Below, piece by piece: positions 1-12,400 of a stretch of 64,000 nt of DNA. The notes under the pieces were generated by a model, which saw only the letters and a list, made by a program, of their open reading frames with translations, was not told the origin of the DNA and searched no databases. The translations under genes were made by a program, and so were the position numbers. The stretch is from Rotaria sp. Silwood1 (Eukaryota; Rotifera; Eurotatoria; Philodinida; Philodinidae): positions 625,530-689,529 of the forward strand of contig CAJNOP010000025.1 of NCBI GenBank assembly GCA_905250075.1. Direction: 5' to 3'. Each line of letters starts with the position of its first letter. Position 1 is the stretch's first letter.

Positions 1-2309
1 AGATGTCTAGTACAAAAGCTTGTGTATATACATATCATCTGTTTATTAGATGCAGTACTGAAAGATCGGAAAATAATATTCTTTGATCGTTTGTTTTTTC
101 TTGTCTTCTAATATATATGCTTCTTTTCCATAGTTGTCTCTCTTCTTATTATTACTTTTCATATTTCATTCTTTACTTTTGTTTGTTAATCTTCTTGTTC
201 GAGGCATATTAGAAAAATGAAATAGTTTTGAAAAGGAACTGAAACGACTTTTCCTGTTAACAAAGCCTGAAATAAACAAGAAAGATTTACTAAGAGAAGA
301 TATTGGCTGAGCACATAAAAAGGGTTTTAACGCATGAACAATAGCGTTAATTACTTCTAATACGAGTATTTAATACAAACCAACGAGAACATTTATCTTT
401 CTAATTCATTCTTTGTATAAAAAGAAGCTCAAAAGCTAATCAATATATAATCTAAGAGAATGATGAAGATGTTCCTCTTTCAATAAAACAGAACAATGAA
501 AGATGTGAAGGTACCATGCTAAAGGAAGCACAACAAAAAGATGAAGATGAATGGTTAAAGAATGATTAAACAAAGATAAAGAATACTAACGGAAGGAAAA
601 CACTTTGAAGTAAGAAAAGAGGATGATGAAAGAGAACAAACAAAGAACTAATATAATTAACAATACTTAAAGGATTGTTCTACTCATTTACAATAGATAC
701 CACAAATTCTGCAAACATTTCAACATAATAAACAAAGAAAGCTTATTAATGCTGTCCCTTTGGGAGTGAAATGTGGAACTTACATGTCTTTTTTAGTTTC
801 ATTATACTAATACAAAACACGCAATATGTGAAATCTGTAAAAGACCATAGTTGTTTTTCAATGGTAATCGTTTGTCAGCAACCATTTCTTTTTTATTGCT
901 ACATTTCAAACAGAAGTTTTCTTTTCCTATCTTTTTTAATTAAATGTTCATAGTTTATTATTATTAGTCTAAAATATTTATTTGATGGATGGATAAGCCT
1001 GTTGTATACATTTGTTATATCTCGAACAGATTTTAACGATCTATTTTTATCCAGATAGACTCAATAAGACTATAATTGATTATTACCGACATTTAGAACT
1101 TGATCCGGCCATGATTTTGTATCGGTCGTATGACATTTGTGGGATATCAAAGTATCATTTTTGATGCCTATCTACGCAAAAATCAGAAATTGTGTTATTT
1201 AGAATATTGATAAATGTATTCCAGTCATTCAAATTTCAAGAAAAGGTTCGAAATATTCTAGAATCTTCTAAGTTTTGTTGTTAATATCGTTCAATACTTT
1301 TAATCCCAGTTACTGAGTTTGTAATGAGAAGGGAGAGAGTCGTAAAAATTGCGATGTAAACTTCTACTCATTATATTTTCTTCGAAAATATATGCGAGTT
1401 TCACAAAAATACCGAGTACGAGGTAATACCTAAAGTTAAAGATATAGATATTCATGTTGATCATGAACACTATCAGATCAACCATACTACAATAATAACT
1501 GATTCTCTTACAAAACTCAAGAGAGGCTTGAGGCGACATTCCATCAATTGAGCAATCCTCAACAAGCATACATTAGTGATAATTCATAACTGTAACGGAA
1601 AGTGTCTTGATATGTAAACCATTGAGCAAAAATCTATGATCTATCTAACTATTTAAACGATTGATGATTTGATTGGTAGAAATTTTTCACCATCTACAAG
1701 TATCTTTTGAAGACTCAATTTGATCTATGGAGCCAGAAAAATATTTGGTAGCTTTGACGAGATCGAGATATGAGAGGAATGCATCTCAAAGCTGGACAAC
1801 AGTATATTGTGAATAGTTTTCTTCACTTTTAAACAGAAATAATATTAATGAAAATCTCGTGCACTCATATTGCAATCTATCACATGTTAAGATAATATTT
1901 TTTATTTTGTTGATTCTAGCTAAGAGGCAAAATCTGGCAAAATAAATAATTGATCGATCGAAAAGAATCTAAGATAAATGGAAATTACAAGAAATTATAA
2001 TCTATAAAGAACAATAGTGCAAAATTCATTACTAAAAAAAAGGACATGTCACTCTATAATAATTTTTTTCATATCAAACAAATAATCAATCTTTTTTTTT
2101 ACCCTTGTGATATAGATAAAATCTTTTCAACCTTTAAACTAAATAATTACATTTCATTGCCAAGAAAATTCAATTTAGAAATTTCGAAAAAAACAAAGAA
2201 CCATGTATTTTATGTTGAAAATCAATTATTCTGCTATGAACACTAACACTATTCAATCGGAGAACAAGAAAGACTAGTTTTTATCTACAATATGTCTAAC
2301 AAATACAAT
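1..2309. other. AT-rich intergenic spacer, no gene recognised
   Basis: I see no conserved coding region here. The open frames are short and low in complexity. An 89-codon minus-strand frame at 1300-1569 matches no family I know and has no convincing splice context. Confidence 0.5.
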
Positions 2310-4215
2310 GGCTTTGAAAATTATCGAACCAATAATTCTTTTTTTTGCTTTCTTTATATATCAATAATTGGATGTATTCCAATAGTCTAGTCTACATTAT
2401 ATATATCGTACATAATTGTTTCTAACATATATACAAATACGCTGATAATGTCACATTAATTCATCACTATGCTGAGATCCTATTGATAAAACAATCTCAG
2501 CATGACATCTCTTCAAAGTATCGAAATACTTATGCTTTTCAACCACTATGCAGTTATTTAATAAGAAAATTTACATCCATGAAAGAAGTTCTTTGTACTA
2601 TAGATGATGAATAATTTTTAGTTTGAGTTACCGCTGAGTACAAGTTTAAAACGAAAGTATTTTTTATTTCTAGGGCATTGGGTCAATTTCACTATTTCAT
2701 AAAATCTTAGAAAAAAAAACACAAAACTACGTGACAAATTGTTATATTTCAATATTGAAAATTTTGTTAGTCAATTTTTGCTCATATATGAATCATACAA
2801 AAAAGTTTTCGTATGGTTTTTTTTATTGTTTCAAACGAGCTGAAAAATGAATGATTTTTAACAGTATAGATTTGTAGAGAATATTTTTTCTCTATAAAAA
2901 TTTGAAATCAAATTTAAAATGTATCCAACTTAATTTCATGCTTTCGTTTCGTCTTTTACATTGACTTTATAGAACTTATCATGGTCATAATAACAATTCG
3001 ATGTTTGACTTCATCACGTATACAACAATTGTTTACGTGTCACATATCAATCGACAGAACGTAAATATGGATTCCAAAACGAATTATTTTTATTCTGAAT
3101 GTCTTTACTGTGTGAAATATAATAACGAGTTCTAATTTGATATGAATTTTTTATTGAGAAAAATATGCTCTACAAATCTACATTGTTTGATAAACATTCC
3201 TTTTTTCAGCTTCTTTGACAAAGTAATGAGGGCAATCCTCTAACAGACAAATTGCTTTTTAGTCAAGACTATATCCATTATGTAGATATAAATGAGCCAT
3301 AAATAGCCTGAAAAGAGTTCGTGTCTTTAGCTAATTACTGCAGAGATATTGCACTTTTACGATATGTTTGAATGAATGACATATTAAAGAAAAAAACTGA
3401 TTTTTCGAATTTTGACTTGAAACTTTGAATAGAGATAAAGTTTACCAGGATTTGCTTCTGTCTTGAAATTAGAACATCAAATCTATCTGTTTATTTGAGC
3501 AATTTAAAATACATAATATTATCGTAATTGTATCTTGAAATAAGAGCAGAGACAAGATCTGATGAAACATTCACATATAAAATTATGCTCGTTGATGCTT
3601 GTCTCTATGCAAAGTTTCAAGTCGAAATTCGAAAATCAAATTACATTATTTCCGTGGCAATAAGCTAAGAACCTGAACTCTTCTCAAGGTATTCATAGCT
3701 CATTTAGATTTACCCAATACACATACTCTCCACTTAAAAGCAATTTATCATTTGATAGACTTCTCTATATATCATGCAATTTTGTTTTATTCTTTTTCTA
3801 AAGTTTTATGAAATACTAAAATCGATCAAATGTTCTCGAAATGAAAAAAAAAAATACTTTTTCGAACTTGTACTCAGCGGGAATCTATAATAAAAAGTAT
3901 CCATCATGTAGCGCACAAAAGGTTTCTTCGAATAATGTGCGATGATGAAAATGTTCTTGTAAAATAACTACGTAACAGTTGTCAAACATAAGTAGTTGGA
4001 TACTATGAAAAGATGAAAAAGTTCATGCTGAGATTATTCTATCAATAGAATCTCAACGTAGCAATGAATTGATCTGACATTATCTGCAAATATATATATA
4101 TATATTAGAAACAATTGTATACAATACATAAAATAGACTAGACTATTGCGATTCATCTAGCTGTTGAGATATAAAAACAGCAGCATAAAAAAAAAGTTAT
4201 TTATCGGTAGATGAT
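2310..4215. repeat. Long imperfect palindrome (snap-back element), about 1.9 kb
   Basis: The left half reads back on the opposite strand in the right half. Shared blocks include AATAGTCTAGTCTA (near 2380 and 4140), GATAATGTCA (near 2445 and 4080), AATCTCAGCATGA (near 2490 and 4030), GCTGAGTACAAGTT (near 2632 and 3868) and a block around TTGACTTGAAACTTTG (3411 against 3610). The arms meet near 3.5 kb with little loop. The left arm is longer, so one arm has gained or lost sequence. It carries no open frame of transposase length, which suggests a non-autonomous foldback transposon. Confidence 0.7.
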
Positions 4216-4467
4216 TTTGAATGTCATTGTATTCTTTTATAAGAAAAACAACGAATTCAGGTGAGTTTTATCAAAACTGAACATGAAAGGACCTCTAAAA
4301 AGCTGAAAATCTTAATAACATGTGTTTACTTTGTGTATATAAAAGTGCAGTATCTTTAAAGACAAAATCTTTTTTCCTTTTCTCAATCAAATTGTACGAT
4401 TCATCTAAATGAATATTTGTTTTTATATTATAACAAATCTATAAAAACAAAAAACAAAGTTCATAGA

Positions 4468-5367
4468 TTAACTCAAGTCTGTGGATGAAGGTCTACGTTC
4501 TTGTTTATTTAATGATTGTATTCGTTTACGAATAACACGTTCATTCGATGATACTTTTTTTCTATGATATATAAAAAAATGAAATTAAATTCAACAATTT
4601 ATTAGAAAAAAAAAATTGAATTTTACCGTTCTTCAATAGTTTTTCTTTCTTCATCACTTAATCCTTTTGGAACAAGACTTGCATCACGAATTAATGCTCG
4701 AATACGATCTAAACATTGAGCTTGATTTAATAAACGATGTCGAGTTTCATCAGAAAATATTATAAAATAACCATCACGATTAATACGTGTTTGATTCTTA
4801 AAAACAACAACCAAATATATTTCTTTTTTAAATAATAATTTATATAAAACAAACCATATCACGAAAACGTGATTTTATCCAATCTGGTATCCATGTTGCT
4901 GAATCAACATGAAATCGAATTTCTACACCACTTAATGCTAATTAAGATCTCATAATTATTATCAAAAGTAACATGACAATTTTTTACTTTTATTTACATG
5001 TTGACCACCTGGACCTCGTGCATGTCGATGTGTGATTTCGAGTTTATCTAAACAATTAATTGTTTATTCATATAAGAAAAATAATAATTATCTAATCATA
5101 CCTATAGGAATAAATCCATTGAATTTTGCATTTCCTGTTGATTCATTTGTAGGCTAAGATCATGAAATAAGTATAAATATATTGCTTTTTTTTTTCATAA
5201 AAGGAATTTACCGATTTGATAGGTCCCGAGAGAATATCAAGCGATTTACAATTAGGGAATAATTTATCATAAGATAAATTTGATTTATATGTTCGACTCT
5301 TGATTAAAAAATGTCGAGTTGTTAAACAAAGACATTGACGATAGAAAAAATTATATATTGAATTCAT
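4468..5367 (-). CDS. MRPL58: Mitochondrial peptidyl-tRNA hydrolase MRPL58/ICT1
   Basis: Codon-independent peptidyl-tRNA hydrolase that rescues stalled mitochondrial ribosomes and is a structural protein of the large mitoribosomal subunit (family knowledge). Six exons on the minus strand: 5367-5212, 5153-5102, 5047-4988, 4937-4855, 4796-4627 and 4561-4468. All have GT-AG borders and keep one frame, giving 204 aa; the human protein has 206. The catalytic GGQ lies in RGPGGQHVNK at about residues 82-91, preceded by IPIDKLEITHRH and followed by VEIRFHV. The C-terminus is basic, as expected for the tail that enters the ribosome. The N-terminal 50 residues are rich in R, K and S with few acidic residues, consistent with a mitochondrial targeting peptide. 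It lies tail-to-tail with nothing and is co-oriented with the SLC17 gene upstream. Confidence 0.93.
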
Positions 5368-6479
5368 CTAAAAGGAAAATAATATTTTCAAATAAATGCT
5401 ATGTATAACAAAACACAAAATTAACTGATCTCAACATACTCGGTATTACACTTAATACATACAGAAAAAAAGATCATTTTACTATAATAATGAGTAAAAT
5501 ATAAATGATAAAGGAATTATAAGAAGTATTACATTATTATAAGTTCTACTAATTATATCGAAAACAAACAACTTTAGTATTCATCACGCAATCTATGGAG
5601 GAAAAAAAATCAGAAAGAAACTAAACGTCTATTATTATAAATTATCGTGCTCATAATCATTAATAAAACAGGTATAATATTATTCAGGAACTCGAATATC
5701 CGGTTTGCACATGTCTAAAATTTCCTTTATCATCTGTCAAGAATATTCATTAATTCTATCGGAAATTTGTATTAAAAAACTTTAAAAAAAGCATGTTGGC
5801 AAACTCAGTATATGAATGTTTTATTGACTAGTGTCTAGTTAAACCCGTAATTTACTTGATTATAGAGTAGCAAACAAACAGACTTAAAGATAATTGAATT
5901 GTTTTAATGCTCACAGCGGGAATGATGGAACTGATCGATCAAATATTTGTATTGGCTAGATCTTTAGTGCAAACAAAATTGCAATATTTAATTATAGTTA
6001 GATAACATGTCTAATATGAGACTAGCGACTCAGCATTTACTATCGGCCAATGACTATTACCAACACTGATACTTAACTTCAAATCTAGCATTGACAAATA
6101 AGAAATTATTATAAATAAAAGAATTAAGTAAAAAATTTTCAATATTTTATTTTGTATGTGTTTAGTAGGTATTGATTAAAGAATAAGAGGAAAGAAATAA
6201 ACACCTAAATTTCATCCTACATACGACGAAAACAAAAAATTAAATATAACATCTAATTATATTGAACAATTAGAATAAACAAAAAAATAAAACCATGAAA
6301 TTTTTGAAATAGTATTCTAAGTCAAAAAATTGATATTGAGATTAACAATATAAATACTATTGAGGAAAAAGTAAAACGAGGAAATCTATTCTCATGATGA
6401 TTTTAACCGACCATACTGGACGGAAGCAAAAACAAGACTAATAAACTAAAAAGTACAAAGATTCATTGATTCTTTGCTA
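5368..6479. other. Spacer between MRPL58 and the SLC17-like gene
   Basis: About 1.1 kb of AT-rich DNA. It must hold the MRPL58 promoter and the 3' UTR of the SLC17-like gene. I see no repeat or coding relic. Confidence 0.5.
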
Positions 6480-8678
6480 TTAAGCTTTAACTTGATCATT
6501 TTGGTTCATTGGTACCATTTCTTCATCATTAAGTTTCACTTCTTCTTTAGCTGTATTTGGTTGAAATTGAGCCCATTTACGTGGTACACCTGAACCAAAT
6601 AATAAAAATACCAAACCACCAATAAAATAAACAATACCAAACATAATAAATAAATATCTCCATTGTTCTAATACTGGTTCTTTAACAACAATACCAGCAA
6701 CAAGATTTCCAATAAAACCAGCTAATGATGCAAATGTATTTGCAATACCAAAAATAACACCTGAATATGCTGGAACAATATCAGCAAAATTTACAGAATA
6801 ACCACTTCCATAACCAAGACCTTCAATTATAAAAATTTCATCATATATAAATATATATTTATAATCTATTTTACATGCACTTTGAACTCCATTATAGACA
6901 CATTTTGTTCTTTTTCTTATGCATACTTCAATAGGTTGATGTTTTTACTACTTTGTAATTCATATTATTACTATAAATGCACGCAATTTGTATCAATTGA
7001 TCCATCGAAACACTTTTTTCTCCCTGATTTAATCTCAAACTTCATCTCTAGGCATTTCTATTAATATTCAATGAACTTTGAATGTTGCGTCAATCATTTA
7101 TCGGAAAAATTGCGTTTCTATACATCCCTCTCGTTCTGTTATTCTCTCAAGGACGTTATAAACATAATAGCAAATGACAAATTCTTAATACGCAAATGCA
7201 TAGATCAATCAAGCATACTCAACAGAGTATAGTTTTATTCACGTTTTTTTTTCTTTTATTAACTTCTTTGCTAAACAAATCAAGTTTTTATTAGACTTAC
7301 CAGAAGCAGCAAGAAAGACAAGTATTGTAATAACGCCTAATACTCGTCTTGATTCATCACAAAAACAAAGTGATATCATACATAGAACAGGTACAAATGA
7401 TGTTATGGAATTGAATAATTTTCTTGCATTAGTTAATGTCATAACTTTAGATCGAACAAGTTTATCAACGAGTATACCTTAAAATAATATTATAAATTAC
7501 GAAAAACAAAAGATTTTATTTTTAATTTTTATACCTGATGTTAAACTAGTTAAAAATGTAAGAAAAAATCCACATGATAATATAAAGCCAGCATATTGTG
7601 CTGGTACACCATGAAGTTCTCGTAAAATTTTAGCAAGATTTGTTAAAAAGAAAAATAAACCAAATAAATTTGACATATGAGTAATAATTAGTGCAATTAA
7701 TGGTTTTGATGTAACTATATTTTTCCATGGTACGGACGCTAATGATATTGCACGTTTTTTACCTGTATGTCCAGTTAAATTACAAATATAATCTCGTTCA
7801 TGACTACTTATTGTTTGATGTTCACTTGGTGAATTAGCTGTAAATGTTACCCATAGTGCAAACCAGACAAAACCAAGAATACTTGTTAACAAATATATAT
7901 ACATCCAGCCTGAATATAAATAACCACATGAAAGACCACCAAAAAGCATTGTTAACGATGTTCCAAATTGTGTACCACAAAAACCAATTGATACAAGTGT
8001 ACTTCGTTCTTTTGCAACAGCCCAAACTGACCAAAGTGCTATTGTTGCTGGAAAAAGTACACCATGTGCAAGACCAATAAGAAAACGAAGAATAAACATT
8101 AGAATAAAGTGTGTACTCGACATGAAATACATTATTGTTAAAGCAAGAGTAGCAACAGAACTTGTACTAAGTGAACAAGCATAAACCCATTTTGCTCCTA
8201 TACTTGTTGCGAACCATCCGCCTATAATAATGTATCCAATGATCTATTGTAAATCATATGTAAATAAATCAAAATACTTACCCGGCACTTGTGTAAAAAT
8301 ATATCCCGCCCAATAGCCTCCTAAAAGGATTTGTTGTTGTAGCTCAATCCAATTGAACTGTTTTTCTTTAAGAAATCCTCTTTTTTGTATAGTTGTTAAG
8401 ATTGGTTTTATTGTTGTTGGTACATCAATAAAATTTTTATTTGGATCATTTCCAATATTGGTACTTATCGTACTTGTTATATGTGTTAAATTATCACTTG
8501 ATTTTGTACGATTAACCATGCATACAATTACACTTGGAAAATTCACACGTTGAGAATATTGTATGATAAAAGCAAAACAAACCAATAAAGCTAATGTAAA
8601 ACGTGTAGATGGTATAAATCGTGGTGGTGCTTCACCATCAACCAATACAATCGTTTTTCCAGTACCCATACTGAACAA
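6480..8678 (-). CDS. SLC17 family anion transporter (sialin/VGLUT/Na-phosphate type)
   Basis: Multipass membrane transporter of the major facilitator superfamily, SLC17 branch, whose members move organic anions such as sialic acid, glutamate or phosphate. Four exons: 8678-8282, 8221-7535, 7477-7301 and 6820-6480. All junctions are in phase and give 533 aa. Family marks: an N-terminal helix with QRVNFPSVIVCMVNRT, a long N-glycosylatable luminal loop, GYIFTQVPGGW at the exon 1/2 join, RFLIGLAHGVLFPA, and NFADIVPAYSGVIFGIANT in the last exon. The C-terminal tail is acidic and cytosolic. The first intron acceptor is the second AG (8222-8223), because only this one restores QVPGGW. The last intron is 480 nt, the others about 60. 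The substrate cannot be told from sequence. Confidence 0.88.
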
Positions 8679-9408
8679 TATCCTAAAATTTCCGAAAAAA
8701 AATGATTAAAGAATATCAGTGACTATAAAAATGCTATCAAAGAAGATTGGATGCCTATATGTCCATGGCCCCTTTTTCTGTTACAAGGTCGTAGAGAGAA
8801 CTTGTATGTTAATATGTTCTTTCCTTTTCTTCTTATATTTTCTGACGTTCGTCTGACGCTCTTAGATCGAGAGAGAAAATTTCTTTTCTTTCTCTGTAAT
8901 GACAGTCTGACTTTCTCTCCCTCTGTGCCTACCATTTCAGTCTTTCTAGAAGAAACATAAATGCCATAGACCGGCAACGGTCTCGGCAAAAAAAAGCCCC
9001 TAACTGCCTTTCTGACATTCTGTACGTTAGGCCAAAATGAAGCACAAGTCTCTTTTTCTCTCACTGCCGGTCTCTCCGTCTCTCTCTCTCTATCTTTTGT
9101 TCCTCAATGTGTGAAAAAAATATAATTACAAATAATAATACTAGTGGAACAATAATAACCTTTAAGTTATCATGGTTTGTATTACACCATCGAAACTTAA
9201 TCATGCACAAGTAGTTGCAAAATTTTCTATTCTTCAATTGTCGATGAAGAGATTTTTTGTTGATCATGATTGTTATCTAAATATGAATATGTCAACAACA
9301 AAACAAATAATCAATAACAAAACAATGAAAAGAAAAACAAATAACAAGAAGAATAACAATCGTTTCTTTTTTATTTATATATTTATTTATTCGTTTATTT
9401 TTTTTTCT
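8679..9408. promoter_or_regulatory. Spacer between SLC17-like start and RBM19 end, pyrimidine-rich
   Basis: This should hold the SLC17-like promoter and the RBM19 3' UTR. The part from 8760 to 9100 is less AT-rich than its surroundings and contains a GACCG-GCAA-CGGTC hairpin near 8970 and CT microsatellite runs. Two short open frames on opposite strands overlap here and look like chance products of the CT-rich tract. Confidence 0.4.
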
Positions 9409-12400
9409 TTATTCATCTTCTTCAGTAGTTTTCTTTTCGGATATTTGATCATTTCCACCCATTTTACGTAGTTCACCAAGTAATTCTGTTCGTTTTAAGC
9501 GTTTACTACTTGAACTAAGATCTAGAATAAGAAAAAAAAAGAATATTCTTCGTTCTTTTTTTCAAGTTAAATTTACCAAATTCTGTTGCAGTTTTCTTTC
9601 GTAATCCTTCAATTGTATCATTTTCTTCATCAGCCCACTCAAGTACAAGACGTCGTCCATACAAATGTGTACTATGACATAATGCTTCAAATGCATTCTA
9701 AATTAAATTTATTTCTTCATTTATAATAAATCAAATTATTCTTTTCTTTTTTTTTTTTTGCTCATACTTTTGCATCATTTTTACTAACAAAATCAACAAA
9801 ACCAAATCCACGATGATGTTCATCATCGATTTTTTTTGGCATACGAACAAATTTCAATTCACCAAATACACGAAATAATTCACGTATTTCTTTTATATTA
9901 GCTTGAAATGGAATATTTTTAACTAAAATTTTACTTGTATGTTGTTCTTTTTCTAATTGACGTTTACGTTTATTAGATTTTATTTGTTGACTAAATACAA
10001 TGAAAAACAAAAAAAAAAGAAGTTTTTCTTTGTTTTATTTCAAGAAAAAATAATTTTCTCTTTAATTTTCGCTTACTTTGATTTCATTGTACGTTCTGAT
10101 CGTTTAAGTTCTAATTGATGATCTTGAAGTTGTGAATGTTGTAATTGTTTAAGAGCTTCATTAAGTAATTTCATTGATGAAAATTCAATAAAACCATAGC
10201 CCATTGATAATAATTGACCTGAATGTTTTGGATCTTTTTTTTTTGCTACATAAGCTCGACATGGACCAATAGAAGAAAAATGCTGTTGTAGAAAAATAAG
10301 AAGACATCAATTGAAGCATTAAAAAAAAACAGACAACATGATTCTTTTCATTTTTACCTTTTCTAAATCTTCATCAGTTGTATCAAAATTAAGATTTTTT
10401 ACAAATAATGTACATGTTTCTTCTTCAATTGTTGCTTCTTCTTGTTTATCTATTTCTTTTTCTTCGACGAGTGATTCAGTCTAAGCACAAAAGAAAAACT
10501 AATGTTGTTCATTCGATTATCTCGATTTTTTTCTTCTCTTCTTTCAGAGCTTTGGCTTATAGGCAACATTCTAAATATGAGAAGACAATGTTGTCTTATC
10601 CAAGATTGAGAAATAAATACATTTATGTTATTGTATATTGAAAAGAAATGTTTATTTATAGAGATTTCTTTTTCAATGTTGACTTTGTTGTTCTGATTTT
10701 AAATTATCTTATCAAATTTCAAGAAGATTGCTATGAAATTATTTTCTATTTTGTCATCAAACAGCAGTATAGTTGGAAATGATTTGCTAACGCAAAAAAA
10801 AAGAAACAGAAGCCTAATCGGATCTCAAAGAGCTTATACCAACTTATAAACAACATTTTTAGAAGAACAACTTGAATGATTTTGACAGATGTTGATTAAT
10901 TCAAAGTGTATTACACATTCATGACTAGATGTATATATGTAATGTCTTGTCGGTATCATTTCATAAAAGAATCAGATCCTAATCAGGAATGTGTATTTCA
11001 TTAAAAATAACAATGTTCTTGACGATTTAGTTAATTGACTATTCCTATCAACAACAAATAATACAAGGATGAGACAAATACATCCATAAAAACAAACATC
11101 AGTTTTTTTTCTATATCTTCTATGTATTCTGCTTTTGATTAATTTCTTCTGCCAGACTCATTAATCATCGGCTTCCTAGTCTAAAACCTGTATTACCCAT
11201 ACTGATAATATTTGGACTTTGAAAGATATTATTTTTATTTTGTATCATGAAATCGAATCATTATATTTCTATCAAAGAAAAATATGTATCAAATTTAAAA
11301 TACATGATACTTTCATGCTCATAAAAAACTCTTGCAATCTCTTCTGATATATAGATATTCCATACCATTAATGATACTGCAATTCATATGATAGTTAGAT
11401 CAACAATTTAATTAGCATTTTAAAGAGAGAGTCAGTCCATGAAAAGAGGATTAAAGATCGCCTGAGCATATGGGGTGATAAATCAAAGTTTAAATTTTTC
11501 ATATAGATTCAAAAGGTCATCCTATGAAAACACTATACCCAAATTTTTCTGTTCTATAGTAAAGTTAGCCTTGATCAACTGTCCTATTACTATCTACTGG
11601 GATCATACTTCAAAAAGTAAAAGAGTTTTTCATACAATATACCAAAAGATAGAGCATGAAAATTTGATCAGAGTGAACTATTTGAATTGATATATATCAT
11701 CTATTTATTAAGATTATATAATCCAACATGAGTGATAAAGATAACAATTTACAGAATCATGACAGTCGGTGTTTGACAATACATCTGTTGTCATATTTTT
11801 TTTTAGAAACAAATGAAACCAAGGTTAATTTTTCATATGTTATGCAATATTTGTTATCCTCGACAAAATGATAAAAAATAACGTTTACCTTTGAAGTGAA
11901 TGGGCGTTCACAACTGTCTCTTATCTAGTAATTTTTTTTAGTGTTTTTCAATAAAAAATACATATTTCAGACATTTTTTATTGACATGACACGACTGTAA
12001 AGCAAAATAAATTGTAACACTTGTGATGAGCGTGAAAAAATATATTGAATCAATTATATTTTACATGAATTTTTTCCTGCAATAAAATCACCTGTTGTCC
12101 CCACGGCTGTATTTTATTGAAATACTACCCTTAAGTACTCAAGAGGTTCGTTTTCCACAAGAAAAACTCATCTAAAATATAATTGATTCAATGTATGTTT
12201 TCACGCTCATTACAAGTGTTACAATTTATTTTGCTTTACAGCCTTGTTATAGCAATAAAAAATTGTCTAAAATATGTTTTTCTTTATTGAAACAGTGTAA
12301 AAAATGACTAACGAATAGACAATTGTGAATGGTGTTTCGCTTCAAAAGTAAAAGTTGTCTACAATATTTTTTTTAACCATCATATTGAAAGTAACAAAAA

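Noticed and set aside
1300-1569. 89-codon minus-strand frame as a small gene
   Set aside because: No recognisable motif; the C-terminal half is hydrophobic low-complexity sequence typical of AT-rich DNA.
8723-9064. 113-codon minus-strand frame between two genes
   Set aside because: Its composition follows CT-rich tracts, an overlapping frame exists on the other strand, and it sits in promoter/UTR space.
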